DNA of 57,081 nucleotides from Nakamurella sp. (GTDB lineage Bacteria; Actinomycetota; Actinomycetes; Mycobacteriales; Nakamurellaceae): the NCBI GenBank assembly GCA_017882715.1, contig JADGOY010000005.1, positions 1 through 57,081 on the forward strand, in the 5' to 3' direction. A program made the position numbers and the translations under genes. The notes below the pieces were generated by a model. It searched no databases. It was not told the origin of the DNA and saw nothing but the letters and a program-made list of their open reading frames with translations. This document shows, in pieces, positions 24,126-33,144 of this stretch (the first letter of the stretch is position 1; each line of letters opens with the position of its first letter).

Positions 24126-25034
24126 GTGAGTATCGGGACAGACGTTTCACGTGAAACGCCGGACATGTACGACGACGACGACACGCCACTGGCGCGCGCG
24201 ACGTTGCAGGCGATCGAGGTACGCGCCGGCGAGCTGACAATGCCCCGGCCGCGTCATCGCCGCGTGTTCTGCGTGGCCAATCAGAAGGGTGGCGTCGGCA
24301 AGACAACGACCACGGTCAACATCGGGGTGGCCCTGGCACTGGCGGGGCTGCACGTCCTGGTGATCGATCTCGATCCGCAGGGCAACGCCTCGACCGCGCT
24401 GGGGGTGGAGCGGAAGGCGGGCACACCGTCGGTCTACGACGTCCTCATCGGCGAGATCACCACCGCGGAGGCGATCCAGACCTGCCCAGATGCTCCCCGT
24501 CTCGGGTGTGTGCCGGCCACCATCGACCTGGCGGGCGCCGAGATCGAGCTGGTGTCGATGGTCGCGCGTGAAACCAGGTTGAAGCGGGCGCTGGACGCCA
24601 TCGACACCTACTACGACTACATCTTCATCGACTGCCCACCCTCGCTCGGCCTGCTGACGGTGAACGCGATGGTGGCCGTCGATGAGGTGTTGATCCCGAT
24701 CCAGTGCGAGTACTACGCCCTGGAGGGCCTGGGCCAGTTGCTCAAGAACATCGACCTCGTGAAGGCGCACCTGAACCCCGACCTGGACATCTCGACGATC
24801 CTGCTGACCATGTACGACGGCCGCACCAAACTGGCGGATCAGGTCGCGTCCGAGGTGCGCAGGCACTTCGGACCGAAGGTGCTGACCGCCTCGATCCCGC
24901 GGTCGGTCAAGATTTCCGAGGCACCAGGGTTCGGCCAGTCGGTGTTGACGTACGACCCCGGCTCACGGGGGGCCATGAGTTATCTGGATGCGGCGCGCGA
25001 GATCGCCGACCGCGGCGCAAAGGAGTCGTCATGA
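24126..25034 (+). CDS. parA: Chromosome partitioning ATPase ParA (Soj)
   Basis: ParA is a deviant-Walker ATPase that moves ParB-parS complexes over the nucleoid. The protein has 302 residues. The Walker A motif KGGVGKTT starts at Lys54, with the signature lysine, and [11 protein letters not shown] carries Walker B. The GTG at 24126 is the start that keeps the conserved N-terminal VSRET segment (residues 7-11), which is encoded by a parS sequence. The stop overlaps the parB ATG (ATGA), so the pair is coupled. Confidence 0.97.
   Translation: MSIGTDVSRETPDMYDDDDTPLARATLQAIEVRAGELTMPRPRHRRVFCVANQKGGVGKTTTTVNIGVALALAGLHVLVIDLDPQGNASTALGVERKAGTPSVYDVLIGEITTAEAIQTCPDAPRLGCVPATIDLAGAEIELVSMVARETRLKRALDAIDTYYDYIFIDCPPSLGLLTVNAMVAVDEVLIPIQCEYYALEGLGQLLKNIDLVKAHLNPDLDISTILLTMYDGRTKLADQVASEVRRHFGPKVLTASIPRSVKISEAPGFGQSVLTYDPGSRGAMSYLDAAREIADRGAKESS
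24143..24158. promoter_or_regulatory. parS: parS site inside the parA coding region
   Basis: CGTTTCACGTGAAACG is a perfect 16-bp palindrome with the canonical 14-bp core. It lies in codons 6-11 of parA and is translated as V-S-R-E-T. Confidence 0.93.
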
Positions 25035-26140
25035 GCAAGCCACGAGGTGGACTGGGTCGCGGCCTGGCGGCCTTGATCCCGACCGGACCGGACACCAGCA
25101 CCGTCTCTGACGTGCTGATGAACGGGGCATCGGGACAGCGCGAACCGGCGGCGCTGACGCTGGTCGGCGGCGGCGCGCTACCCCCACCGACGGACGGCGA
25201 CACCGCCACACCAGCAGCGCCTGCCACGGGCAGAGATGTTGACGCATCATCCACCAGTGTCGGCCCGCGCTACCGGGACATCCCGATCGACGCGATCCGA
25301 CGGAATCCACGCAACCCCCGTTCGGTCTTCGATGAGGACGCGCTGGTCGAACTCACCCACTCGATTCGCGAATTCGGGTTGCTGCAGCCCATCGTTGTCC
25401 GTGACGCGGCCGATGGCGGCTATGAACTGGTCATGGGGGAGCGTCGGTGGAGAGCGGCCCAGCGGGCCGGTCTCACCACCATCCCGTCGATCGTGCGCCG
25501 CACCGAGGACGCCGACCTGCTTCGCGACGCGCTGCTGGAGAACATCCACCGCGCCAACTTGAATCCCTTGGAGGAGGCGGCCGCCTACCAGCAACTGCTG
25601 GAAGAGTTCGACGTCACGCAAGACGAATTGGCGTCCAAGATCGGCCGGAGCCGGCCGGTCATCTCGAACACCATCCGGTTGCTCAAGCTGCCCGTTCCGG
25701 TGCAGCGTCGGGTCGCGGCCGGGGTGCTCTCCGCCGGGCACGCCCGCGCACTGCTCGCGCTCCCCGACGCTGAGGACCAGGAGCAACTGGCGGCCCGGAT
25801 CATCGCCGAGGGCCTGTCGGTGCGCGGAACCGAGGAGGCCGTGACCCTGCTGGCCGGCAGGTCGACTCCGCGTCGCCGGCAGGTGACCAAGAAGCGGGCC
25901 CTCCCGGGCCTCGAGGATCTGGCGGTCACCCTCTCTGACACCTTCGATACCCGGGTCCGGCTCGAACTCGGCCGGACCAAGGGACGGATCGTGGTGGAAT
26001 TCGCGACCCAGGACGACTTGCGCCGCATCGTGACGGTGATGGCACCGGACGCGCTGGGCACGAACGTTCCAGAAGATGAGAACAATGACGACACCGACGC
26101 CCCCCGGTACCCGTCATCCCAGGCTGAAATGTCACGGTGA
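25031..26140 (+). CDS. parB: Chromosome partitioning protein ParB (Spo0J), CTP-dependent clamp
   Basis: ParB binds parS, closes as a CTP-dependent sliding clamp and spreads on DNA. The 369-residue protein begins [16 protein letters not shown], the family's N-terminal box. The CTP-binding domain includes [12 protein letters not shown] (from residue 136) and [14 protein letters not shown] (about 170). The helix-turn-helix that reads parS lies in [22 protein letters not shown]-terminal dimerisation domain follows, with an acidic tail. The ATG at 25031 overlaps the parA stop and has AGGAG upstream. Confidence 0.97.
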   Translation: MSKPRGGLGRGLAALIPTGPDTSTVSDVLMNGASGQREPAALTLVGGGALPPPTDGDTATPAAPATGRDVDASSTSVGPRYRDIPIDAIRRNPRNPRSVFDEDALVELTHSIREFGLLQPIVVRDAADGGYELVMGERRWRAAQRAGLTTIPSIVRRTEDADLLRDALLENIHRANLNPLEEAAAYQQLLEEFDVTQDELASKIGRSRPVISNTIRLLKLPVPVQRRVAAGVLSAGHARALLALPDAEDQEQLAARIIAEGLSVRGTEEAVTLLAGRSTPRRRQVTKKRALPGLEDLAVTLSDTFDTRVRLELGRTKGRIVVEFATQDDLRRIVTVMAPDALGTNVPEDENNDDTDAPRYPSSQAEMSR

Positions 26141-26412
26141 CGCCCGCGCGCGCCGGAATCCTTCGACCGGAGACATCCCTTGTACTGCAATGGTTCTCGC
26201 TGGCCAACGGCGTCGAGGCCGGTCGAGTCGAAATTCGAATGGCCACGAATGGCCGCTGTTGCGCCGCAATATGCTCGGGCGATTGGAGCGGAATGCCGCG
26301 AGGCGCCGGATCCGATCGGGCAGCAACGGAGCACCAGATCGGCAGTCGGTTGACGGGACTTCGGGGAGTCTCGCCGACGCGGAACGGCGGAGTCACCCGG
26401 GTGGCCGTGGTG

Positions 26413-27360
26413 TCAGACGGCGCGGGCGATGGCCCGTTCCACCAGATTCGCGTACACGTCACCCAGGTCCCGGCCGGCCGCCGACACCGACATCGGCAGC
26501 ATCGACGTCTCGGTGAGCCCGGGCGAGACGTTCACCTCCAGAAAATGCACGGTGCCGTCGGGCGACGCGATCGCATCGGTCCGCGACACATCGCGCAGTC
26601 CGAGGACGCGGTGCGCGCCGATGGCGAGATCCGCAGCGGCGGCGGCAACCTCGTCGGACAGCCGGGCCGGGGTGAAGTAAGTGGTCAGGCCGGCGGTGTA
26701 TCTGGACTCGTAGTCGAAGATCCCGCTCGACGGCGCGATCTCGACGGCCGGCAGGGCCCGTGCCCCGTCCGCCTCCTCGATGACGGTGATCGCCAACTCG
26801 ACCCCGTCGACGAAGATCTCGACGACGACGATCTCGCCGTATGCGAAGGCGCCGACCAGTGCGGCCGGAAGTTCCCCGGCGGATCGGACAACACTCGCAC
26901 CCAGTGCTGATCCACCATGCTGCGGCTTGACCATCAACGGCAATCCCAGATACCCGACCAGTGCGTCTATCAGCGCTCCCGCACCGAGATCGCGGAAGGT
27001 GTTGTGCGACAGCGACATCCACGATGGTGTTGTGAAACCACTGCGCTCGACGAGGTTCTTGGCGATGTTCTTCTCCCACGCCAGCCGGCAGTTCTTCGCA
27101 GGCGTCCCCAGATAGGGCACCCCCACCATCTCGAGGATGCCCTGGATGGCGCCGTTCTCACCGCGTCCGCCGTGCAGGGTGATGATGGCGGCGTCCGGCT
27201 TCGTCTCGATGAGCCAGGGGATCAGATCGGAGTCGACATCCCGCAAGGTGACTTCCATGCCGTGATGCCGCAGCGACTCGTACAGCCGCGACCCGGATCG
27301 CAGCGAGACGTCGCGCTCATGGCTCAGCCCACCCGCAAGCACCACGACATGTCGGCTCAT
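26413..27360 (-). CDS. D-alanine--D-alanine ligase-like ATP-grasp protein
   Basis: This 315-residue ATP-grasp enzyme shows the main D-Ala-D-Ala ligase motifs. They are SHERDVS with Glu15, HGGRGENGAIQG (63-74), the phosphate-binding KPQHGGSALGAS (145-156), the omega-loop-like FDYESRY, and the metal-binding FLEVNVSPGLTETSMLP near the C-terminus. It would join two D-alanines for peptidoglycan. Several actinobacteria carry such a gene near parB in addition to the main ddl elsewhere, so this copy may be a paralogue with another substrate. The ATG at 27360 has AAGGAG about 9 nt upstream. The aminotransferase gene ends 90 bp upstream on the same strand. Confidence 0.85.
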   Translation of the reverse strand: MSRHVVVLAGGLSHERDVSLRSGSRLYESLRHHGMEVTLRDVDSDLIPWLIETKPDAAIITLHGGRGENGAIQGILEMVGVPYLGTPAKNCRLAWEKNIAKNLVERSGFTTPSWMSLSHNTFRDLGAGALIDALVGYLGLPLMVKPQHGGSALGASVVRSAGELPAALVGAFAYGEIVVVEIFVDGVELAITVIEEADGARALPAVEIAPSSGIFDYESRYTAGLTTYFTPARLSDEVAAAAADLAIGAHRVLGLRDVSRTDAIASPDGTVHFLEVNVSPGLTETSMLPMSVSAAGRDLGDVYANLVERAIARAV

Positions 27361-27450
27361 CGACTCATTCTCCTTGCCAGATAACGGGTGTGCTGGGCGT
27401 TTCGCGGATGGCTCAACGCGCGTTGCACAGGTCGCGGCGGTTCACGGGTG

Positions 27451-28740
27451 TCAGGCGGTGTCCGGGGACGGCGAAGCCGGCCCGACCGCCGGACGCGACA
27501 CCGAGGTGCCGAACGTGCGCATCACGTCCAGTTCATTGTCCAGCACGCCGGCCAACCGCCGGACACCCTCGACGATGCGCTCGGAGGTCGGGAAGCAATA
27601 CGACAGCCGCAGTTGGCGCGAGCCGAGACCATCGGCGTAAAAAGCAGTCCCGGGCACGTAGGCGACGCGAGCGGTCACCGCGCGGGGCAGCATGGCGGCC
27701 GCATCGAATCCCTCCGGCAAGGTGACCCAGACGTAGAACCCGCCATCCGGATCCGTCCAGGTGGTGCCCTCAGGCATGTGCGTTTGCAGCGCGCCCAGCA
27801 TGGCGTCGCGTCGTTCGGCGTAGGTATTGCGATAGGCCTTGATCTGGCCCAGCCAATCGAATTTCGCCAGATATCGGGAGATCAACATCTGGTTGAACAC
27901 CGGCGGGTTGAGCGTGGCTGCCTCGTTGGCCAGCACCAGCTTCTCGCGCACCGCGTGCGGCGCCAGCACCCAGCCGACCCGCAGACCGGGGGCGAAGGTC
28001 TTGGAGAACGAGCCCAGATAGATAACGTTGTCCGGGTCGTCGGCCCGAAGCGCGCGGCGCAACCGGTCGTCGAAACCCAGCAGGCCGTAGGGGTTGTCCT
28101 CCAGCACCGCGATGCCTGCTTCCCGACAGATCTCCGCGATGATCGGTCGGCGCTCGTCGGAGAGGGTGACGCCGGCCGGATTGTGGAAGTTGGGGATGGT
28201 GTACAGCAACTTCACCCGGCGACCCGCCACCGCGCAGGCATCTATCGCGGCGAACAGAGCCTCCGGGATCAGCCCGTCGTCGTCCATCGCCACATGCACG
28301 ACGTCGGCCTGGTACGCGCGGAAGGTGCCCAGCGCGCCAACGTAGGAGGGCGCCTCGGCCAGGATGACGTCACCGGGGTCACAGAAGATCCGAGTGGTCA
28401 GGTCGAGGGCCATCTGCGAACCGACGGTCACCATCACGTCATCGGGATGGGCGGAGATCCCCTCGAGCGCCATCACCTGGCAGATCTGTTCCCGGAGCTG
28501 CGGTATCCCCTGGCCTGATCCGTACTGCAGCGCGACCAGTCCCTCTTCGGCCACCAGGGCGCCGGCCTCGGCCGCGAGTGACTCCAACGGCAACGACTTC
28601 AGGTAGGGCATGCCACCGGCCAGGGACACCACCTCGGGCCGGTTGGCGACGGCGAACAATGCGCGGATAGCCGAGGCCCGCATGCCGTTGGTGCGCTGCG
28701 CGTACCGCTGCATGTGCTGGTCAAGGCTGTTCCCCGTCAT
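27451..28740 (-). CDS. PLP-dependent aminotransferase, class I/II (2-aminoadipate/MocR-type fold)
   Basis: This 429-residue fold-type I aminotransferase should bind PLP through Lys247 in GSFSKTFAPGLRVGW. Cofactor contacts include Asn187 (NFHNPAG), Asp215 and Tyr218 (LEDNPYG). It resembles the LysN/2-aminoadipate and branched-chain aminotransferase group of single-domain MocR-like proteins. There is no N-terminal GntR DNA-binding domain. Substrate cannot be told from sequence. The ATG at 28740 has GAGG upstream. The same-strand ligase-like gene follows after 90 bp, a pairing conserved in actinobacteria near parAB. Confidence 0.88.
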   Translation of the reverse strand: MTGNSLDQHMQRYAQRTNGMRASAIRALFAVANRPEVVSLAGGMPYLKSLPLESLAAEAGALVAEEGLVALQYGSGQGIPQLREQICQVMALEGISAHPDDVMVTVGSQMALDLTTRIFCDPGDVILAEAPSYVGALGTFRAYQADVVHVAMDDDGLIPEALFAAIDACAVAGRRVKLLYTIPNFHNPAGVTLSDERRPIIAEICREAGIAVLEDNPYGLLGFDDRLRRALRADDPDNVIYLGSFSKTFAPGLRVGWVLAPHAVREKLVLANEAATLNPPVFNQMLISRYLAKFDWLGQIKAYRNTYAERRDAMLGALQTHMPEGTTWTDPDGGFYVWVTLPEGFDAAAMLPRAVTARVAYVPGTAFYADGLGSRQLRLSYCFPTSERIVEGVRRLAGVLDNELDVMRTFGTSVSRPAVGPASPSPDTA

Positions 28741-28999
28741 CGGACACCTCGAAAACTCTCGCCGGACAGACCCGCCGGGTATCGGACCACCCGACGCGCG
28801 GCGGAAGACATCGCCAGGATGGGTGGGGCTATCCTAACCGGCGGGCCCCATACCTCCGGGTCGACGCCGTGCCGGGATCCGATCGGGCACCCACGAGCCC
28901 TATCCTGGTGGGCGACGTCGCACGCCCGAACCGCCGAACCAGCGTGATCCGGGCCGCGGCGCGCGCGAGCTTTGGTGGCCCCGAGTAGCAGGGAGCGTA

Positions 29000-29848
29000 G
29001 TGACGCGAGCGCTGGTGCCGTTGTCGATGACGACCATCGGACTGCTCCCCGAGCGATGCCGGGGGTGCGTGACCTGGGAGCTGGATGCGGAAGCGGCCCG
29101 GTCGGCGAGCCTGCTCGGTGAGACGGAGTTCGAAAAGGAGGTCTGGTTGTCCGGGGTGATGTTGACGTGGGGGTCAGCAGGGCAGATCGTCACCGTCGAC
29201 GATCGACCGGTCGGATTCGCGTTGTTCGCCCCGCCCACTGCCGTGCCGGGGGCGTCGGCGTTTCCGACCTCGCCGGTGTCCCCGGATGCTGTGCTACTGA
29301 CCACCGCCCGGATCCGCCGCGAGTTCACCGGCCAGGGTTTGGCGCGGTACCTGATGGAGGGGGTGGTCCGGCAGCTGACCCGCCGCGGTGTGCGTGCCAT
29401 CGAGCTCTTCGGCCGCGAATACCCCTCCGTCGAGGATGGCCACACCGATCTTCCCGACCCGGCCGCCACCGACCGGATGCAGGGTGCTGACGTCGTTGCC
29501 GGATCGGCAGCGCCCGGCGCGTCGGCCGGGTTCACCGCATCGACAGGGTCTGCCGAGTTCACTGGGCTGCCCGGGTCCGTGCCATCGGCGGCGTCGGCCG
29601 GGTTACCCGCCAACCAGACCGAGCCCGACGACACGTCCCTGCCGAGCTGCCTGCTACCCGCGGGCTTCGCCCGCGCGGTGGGCTTCCAGGATGTCGCGCC
29701 ACACCACCTGTACCCCCGGCTGCGGTACGAGCTCGCTCGTGACCTCGGCTGGAAGGCCGACGTGGAAGCGGCGCTGGACAAGCTCTTCACGGTGATCACC
29801 GTGCCGGCGTCGCCGGCGCTTGTTCCGGAACTGGTGGCTGGTCGCTGA
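29000..29848 (+). CDS. GNAT-family N-acetyltransferase
   Basis: This 282-residue protein has a GNAT core in its first 145 residues: VDDRPVGFALF as the central strand, and ARIRREFTGQGLARYLMEGV as the acetyl-CoA loop (Q/R-x-x-G-x-G/A-like). The fold resumes near residue 215 (CLLPAGFARAVGFQDVAPHH). Between them (about 155-212) is an Ala/Ser/Gly/Thr-rich low-complexity insert, with unclear effect. The GTG start at 29000 has GGGAG 4 nt upstream. It diverges from the aminotransferase gene and converges on cwlM. The target is unknown. Confidence 0.85.
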   Translation: MTRALVPLSMTTIGLLPERCRGCVTWELDAEAARSASLLGETEFEKEVWLSGVMLTWGSAGQIVTVDDRPVGFALFAPPTAVPGASAFPTSPVSPDAVLLTTARIRREFTGQGLARYLMEGVVRQLTRRGVRAIELFGREYPSVEDGHTDLPDPAATDRMQGADVVAGSAAPGASAGFTASTGSAEFTGLPGSVPSAASAGLPANQTEPDDTSLPSCLLPAGFARAVGFQDVAPHHLYPRLRYELARDLGWKADVEAALDKLFTVITVPASPALVPELVAGR

Positions 29849-29945
29849 CCGATCCCGCATGCCGGACCCGGACGGTCGGTGAGCAACGGATGCAGATCAG
29901 ATCCGCACATGGTCGGGTCCGGAGTGGATCGGGTCCATCGAATGA

Positions 29946-31097
29946 TCAGGCCGAGTCGAGGATCATCCGCTCGTGCGCGAGCAGGTCGGAGAAGGTGAAA
30001 GTGCCGGTGTGCGGGTCGTCGTGGCCGTCCAGGTACAGCCGCTTGACCGCGACGAGCAGGCCGTCGGCGACCTCATTGCGGAAATCCGCGTTCGTCAGCC
30101 GGTCCCGCTCCTGCGGATTGGACAGGTAGCCGATCTCGACCTGAACGGCCGGCATCCTGGTGAGCCGCAGGACGTCCCAGGGCCGGTGGTGCACCCGGCA
30201 GTCGGCGAACCGGGTCCGGGCGACGAGCTCGCGTTGCACCAGCGCGGCCAGCGTCTCGCCGACCGTTGACGTCGCGCCTGAATCGGTGCCGAAATGGAAG
30301 GTCGCGATACCGCAGGCGTGCGGGGACTCGGATCCATCGATGTGCAGGCTGAGCACCAGATCCGCGTTCACGGTGTTGGCGAAAGCGGCCCGCTCCTCCG
30401 GTGTGGGGTTCTCGCCCGGGTCGCGGGTCAGGAACACGGTCATGCCCGCTGTCACCATCCGTGACTGCAGCCGGCGGGCGATGTCGTACGTCAGATCCGC
30501 GGCCTTGATCCCGCCCGCGCGCCAGCCGAGATCGTCCCCGCCGTGACCGGGATCGAGCACGATGCGCTTGCCGTGCAAACGAGGTCCGGCCTGTCGGAGC
30601 ATCTGGTATTCGCGCAGGTAGTGCGGTCGACCGCCGGTGACCATGCGCCCGATACGGGTGAGTTCACGATGCGTGGACGGTCCGAACACGCCGTCCTCGG
30701 TCAGGCCCCGGTGGCGTTGGAAGTCACGCACGCAGCCGTCGGTCAACGGCCCGAAAATACCGTCGGGCCTGCCGGTGTTGTAGCCCATCTCCGCAAGGCG
30801 GGTCTGCAGCGCCATGACGTCGTCGCCGGTCATCATGGCGGACAGGGTGTAGGTCAAAGGCCGATCACCCAGCTTCCAACGGGCGTCGGTCAGCGAACGG
30901 ATCGTGACGGGACCGACCATGCCGTCGACGATCAGACCGCGCTGCTGCTGAAAGGTGCGGACCGCACCGTCGATGGCCGTGTCGAATTCTGCTGAATCAG
31001 GATCGATCCCGTTCAACGCCGGGAGGAGTTGCAGGCTGGCCAACGCCTCACGGATGCCGGCAACGGCCGGACCCCGATCACCCCGTCGCAGCAGCAT
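29946..31097 (-). CDS. cwlM: CwlM-type amidase-like regulator of peptidoglycan synthesis
   Basis: This 383-residue protein has two peptidoglycan-binding domains (about 1-70 and 85-150) and an Amidase_3 domain (175-355). Of the usual zinc ligands, His185 (LDPGHGG) and His252 (LSLHIDG) are present, but the Glu expected in the segment after GG is replaced by Ala199 (GGIKAADLTYD). The catalytic-type Glu321 (VQVEIGYLSN) is present. Mycobacterial CwlM is a non-hydrolytic regulator that activates MurA when phosphorylated; the C-terminal tail here (TGTFTFSDLLAHE, Thr364-368) looks like the phosphosite region. There is no signal peptide, so it should be cytoplasmic. The ATG has AGGGAG upstream. Confidence 0.85.
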   Translation of the reverse strand: MLLRRGDRGPAVAGIREALASLQLLPALNGIDPDSAEFDTAIDGAVRTFQQQRGLIVDGMVGPVTIRSLTDARWKLGDRPLTYTLSAMMTGDDVMALQTRLAEMGYNTGRPDGIFGPLTDGCVRDFQRHRGLTEDGVFGPSTHRELTRIGRMVTGGRPHYLREYQMLRQAGPRLHGKRIVLDPGHGGDDLGWRAGGIKAADLTYDIARRLQSRMVTAGMTVFLTRDPGENPTPEERAAFANTVNADLVLSLHIDGSESPHACGIATFHFGTDSGATSTVGETLAALVQRELVARTRFADCRVHHRPWDVLRLTRMPAVQVEIGYLSNPQERDRLTNADFRNEVADGLLVAVKRLYLDGHDDPHTGTFTFSDLLAHERMILDSA

Positions 31098-31450
31098 CGC
31101 TCTCCCTTTACTGCGTCCCCGACCATCGCCGGCTGCCCCTTCAGGGCGGGCCCGGTCGTCATCGATCGAACGTCTGACCGGCGGGTCGGGCGCTCGCTGT
31201 CAGCTTCTCGTCGTCCGTATTCCCGGCCCTGGCCGCACATCATTGTGCAACGAAGGCGGGGCAACCGTTGACTGGTAGACGCGCGCCTCGCCGTCAGGTT
31301 CCCCGAACGAGGGAATTCTGACGGCGAGGCGTGTGGATGAGCTGTGAATTTCGGGGCGCAAAAGGGACTCGGTCGCCCGGTTGGGCGACGCGGCCGGCTC
31401 TGGACTCAGGGACTCGGTCGCCCGGTTGGGCGACGCGGCCGGCTCTGGAC
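31098..31450. other. trxA-cwlM intergenic region with hairpins
   Basis: These 353 bp hold no gene. They contain a large inverted repeat (31284-31331) and most of a 45-bp tandem duplication with two hairpins (31364-31453). The cwlM promoter should lie between 31100 and 31280, but I see no clear elements. Confidence 0.7.
31284..31331. terminator. Long hairpin between trxA and cwlM
   Basis: CGCCTCGCCGTCAG (31284-31297) and its exact complement CTGACGGCGAGGCG (31318-31331) form a 14-bp stem. The 20-nt loop can itself pair (TTCCC with GGGAA). There is no U tract on either strand, so it may act as a structural or protein-binding element instead of a simple terminator. Confidence 0.5.
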
Positions 31451-31453
31451 TCA
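31364..31453. repeat. Perfect 45-bp tandem duplication covering the trxA stop codon
   Basis: Positions 31364-31408 and 31409-31453 are identical. Each copy contains the hairpin GTCGCCC-(4 nt)-GGGCGAC (31372-31389 and 31417-31434). The second copy includes the trxA stop codon (31451-31453) and the first copy repeats it 45 bp later in the same frame. Confidence 0.95.
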
Positions 31454-31774
31454 GGTCAGGACGTCGGCGAACTCGGCGAGTAGCGCTGCCTTGGGCTTGG
31501 CCCCGACGACCTGCTTGACCGGTCGGCCGCCCTGGAAGACCAGCATCGTCGGGATCGACAGGATCTGGTACTGCTGAGCGATCTGCGGGTTGGCGTCGAT
31601 ATCGAGTTTGGCGACGGTGACCTTGTCCTCGTGCTTGGTCGCGATCTCTTCCAGAATCGGGGCCACCATCCGGCACGGTCCGCACCACTCGGCCCAGAAG
31701 TCGACGATCACGGGCTTGTCGGACTGCAGCACGTCGGTGTCGAAGCTGGCGTCGGTGACCTTCAGGGTGGACAT
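31451..31774 (-). CDS. trxA: Thioredoxin
   Basis: This 107-residue disulfide reductase carries the active site WAEWCGPCRMVAP and the cis-proline in SIPTMLVFQGG. It is reduced by the thioredoxin reductase encoded just upstream. The ATG at 31774 has AAAGG 5 nt upstream. Its stop codon lies in a 45-bp tandem duplication, so a ribosome that misread the stop would add 14 residues and meet the same stop again. Confidence 0.97.
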   Translation of the reverse strand: MSTLKVTDASFDTDVLQSDKPVIVDFWAEWCGPCRMVAPILEEIATKHEDKVTVAKLDIDANPQIAQQYQILSIPTMLVFQGGRPVKQVVGAKPKAALLAEFADVLT

Positions 31775-31903
31775 GGTGACCTTTCTAGGGGGTCTGTCGT
31801 GCAACGTTGTTGGTGCTGGATGGCTACTACTGAGCTGCTACTGAGCTGCGCGGAACCGAGCCCGGTGGCCGATTCGGGTAACCGGGCCGGATGCAAGGGT
31901 GGG

Positions 31904-32947
31904 TCAGGCGTTGATCGGCTCGTCGACGGCCAACGCTGGGACGTCGAGCCGCGAGTGCGCTGCGACGTAGTGCTGAGCATCCAGGGCTGCGGCGCAACCC
32001 GAACCCGCGGCGGTGACGGCCTGCCGGTAAACGTGATCGACGAGGTCGCCGCTGGCGAAGACGCCCTCGATGCTGGTGCCGGTGGAGGCGTGCGCACCCA
32101 CCCGGCCACCGGTGAGCACGTAGCCGTCGGTGTCCGTGGCCACCTGGTCCCGGAACAGCGCCGACCGCGGGTCATGGCCGATCGCCATGAACAACCCGGT
32201 CGCCGCCAGCACGGTGGATTCGCCGGTCCGGGTGTCGGTCAAGGTCAGTCCGGTGAGGGTGGTGTCGCCGTGCAGGGCGGTGACCACGGCGTTGGTGATC
32301 CACCGGATCTTCGGGTCCTGCTCGGCGCGTTCGAGCATGATCGCGCTCGCCCGGAACTCCTCCCGTCGGTGCACGATCGTCACCGAACGGGCGAAGCGGC
32401 TCAGGAAGGTGGCTTCCTCCATCGCCGAGTCGCCACCTCCGACCACCACGATGTCCTGGTTGCGGAAGAAGAAGCCGTCACAGGTCGCGCAGGCCGACAC
32501 ACCGCGGCCGATCAATCGCTGCTCGTGGGGCAGGTTCAGGTAACGCGCCGCCGAACCGGTGGCCAGCACGATGGCGCGGGCGCGGTGCACTTCGCCGTCC
32601 ACCGTCACCGTGTTGACGTCGCCGGTGAGGTCCATGCTGTCCACGTCCACGGAGCGCAGATCGGCACCGAAGCGCTCTGCCTGCTCGCGGATCTGTGCCA
32701 TCAATTCCGGGCCCTGGATGCCCTGCGGGAAGCCGGGGAAGTTCTCGACCTCGGTGGTCGTCATCAGCGCGCCACCGTACTGGTATCCCTCGAACACCAA
32801 CGGGTGCAGCTCCGCGCGCGCCAAGTAGATCGCGGCCGTGTATCCGGCCGGTCCGGAGCCGACGACGATCACGTCGTGCACGGGCCCGGCCCCGTCAGGG
32901 CCGGCGGTACGCAGGTCGCCAGTACTGGCATGGTTCAGGTCGGTCAC
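31904..32947 (-). CDS. trxB: Thioredoxin reductase
   Basis: This FAD flavoprotein passes electrons from NADPH to thioredoxin. The FAD motif [17 protein letters not shown] is near the N-terminus. The redox-active pair lies in [10 protein letters not shown], and the NADPH motif is [16 protein letters not shown]. The second FAD region ends in [15 protein letters not shown]. The GTG at 32947, with GAGGGG upstream, gives 347 residues; longer in-frame starts are not needed. trxA follows after 129 bp. Confidence 0.97.
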   Translation of the reverse strand: MTDLNHASTGDLRTAGPDGAGPVHDVIVVGSGPAGYTAAIYLARAELHPLVFEGYQYGGALMTTTEVENFPGFPQGIQGPELMAQIREQAERFGADLRSVDVDSMDLTGDVNTVTVDGEVHRARAIVLATGSAARYLNLPHEQRLIGRGVSACATCDGFFFRNQDIVVVGGGDSAMEEATFLSRFARSVTIVHRREEFRASAIMLERAEQDPKIRWITNAVVTALHGDTTLTGLTLTDTRTGESTVLAATGLFMAIGHDPRSALFRDQVATDTDGYVLTGGRVGAHASTGTSIEGVFASGDLVDHVYRQAVTAAGSGCAAALDAQHYVAAHSRLDVPALAVDEPINA

Positions 32948-33144
32948 GAGGTCCCCTCGGCTGGCGCGCAGCACCGGGCTACAGCGGGCGGCGGTTCTGG
33001 TGGCAGTTCCGTGCAAGAGGCAGTTGGACCGGTCCGGTTCCACCCGCGTCTGCACTGCTCAACGCAACCGTACCGAGCAGCATTCCCGGCGCAGACCCGC
33101 CGCGGCGCTCTCGCGTCGACGGCTCGGACGGCCGGGCCGCCGGA

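Noticed and set aside
24560..24580. Additional parS within parA (GCGCGTGAAACC)
   Set aside because: Only a right half-site; the left half does not match.
27388..28518. Plus-strand open frame opposite the aminotransferase gene
   Set aside because: Antisense shadow; the minus strand carries a complete PLP enzyme.
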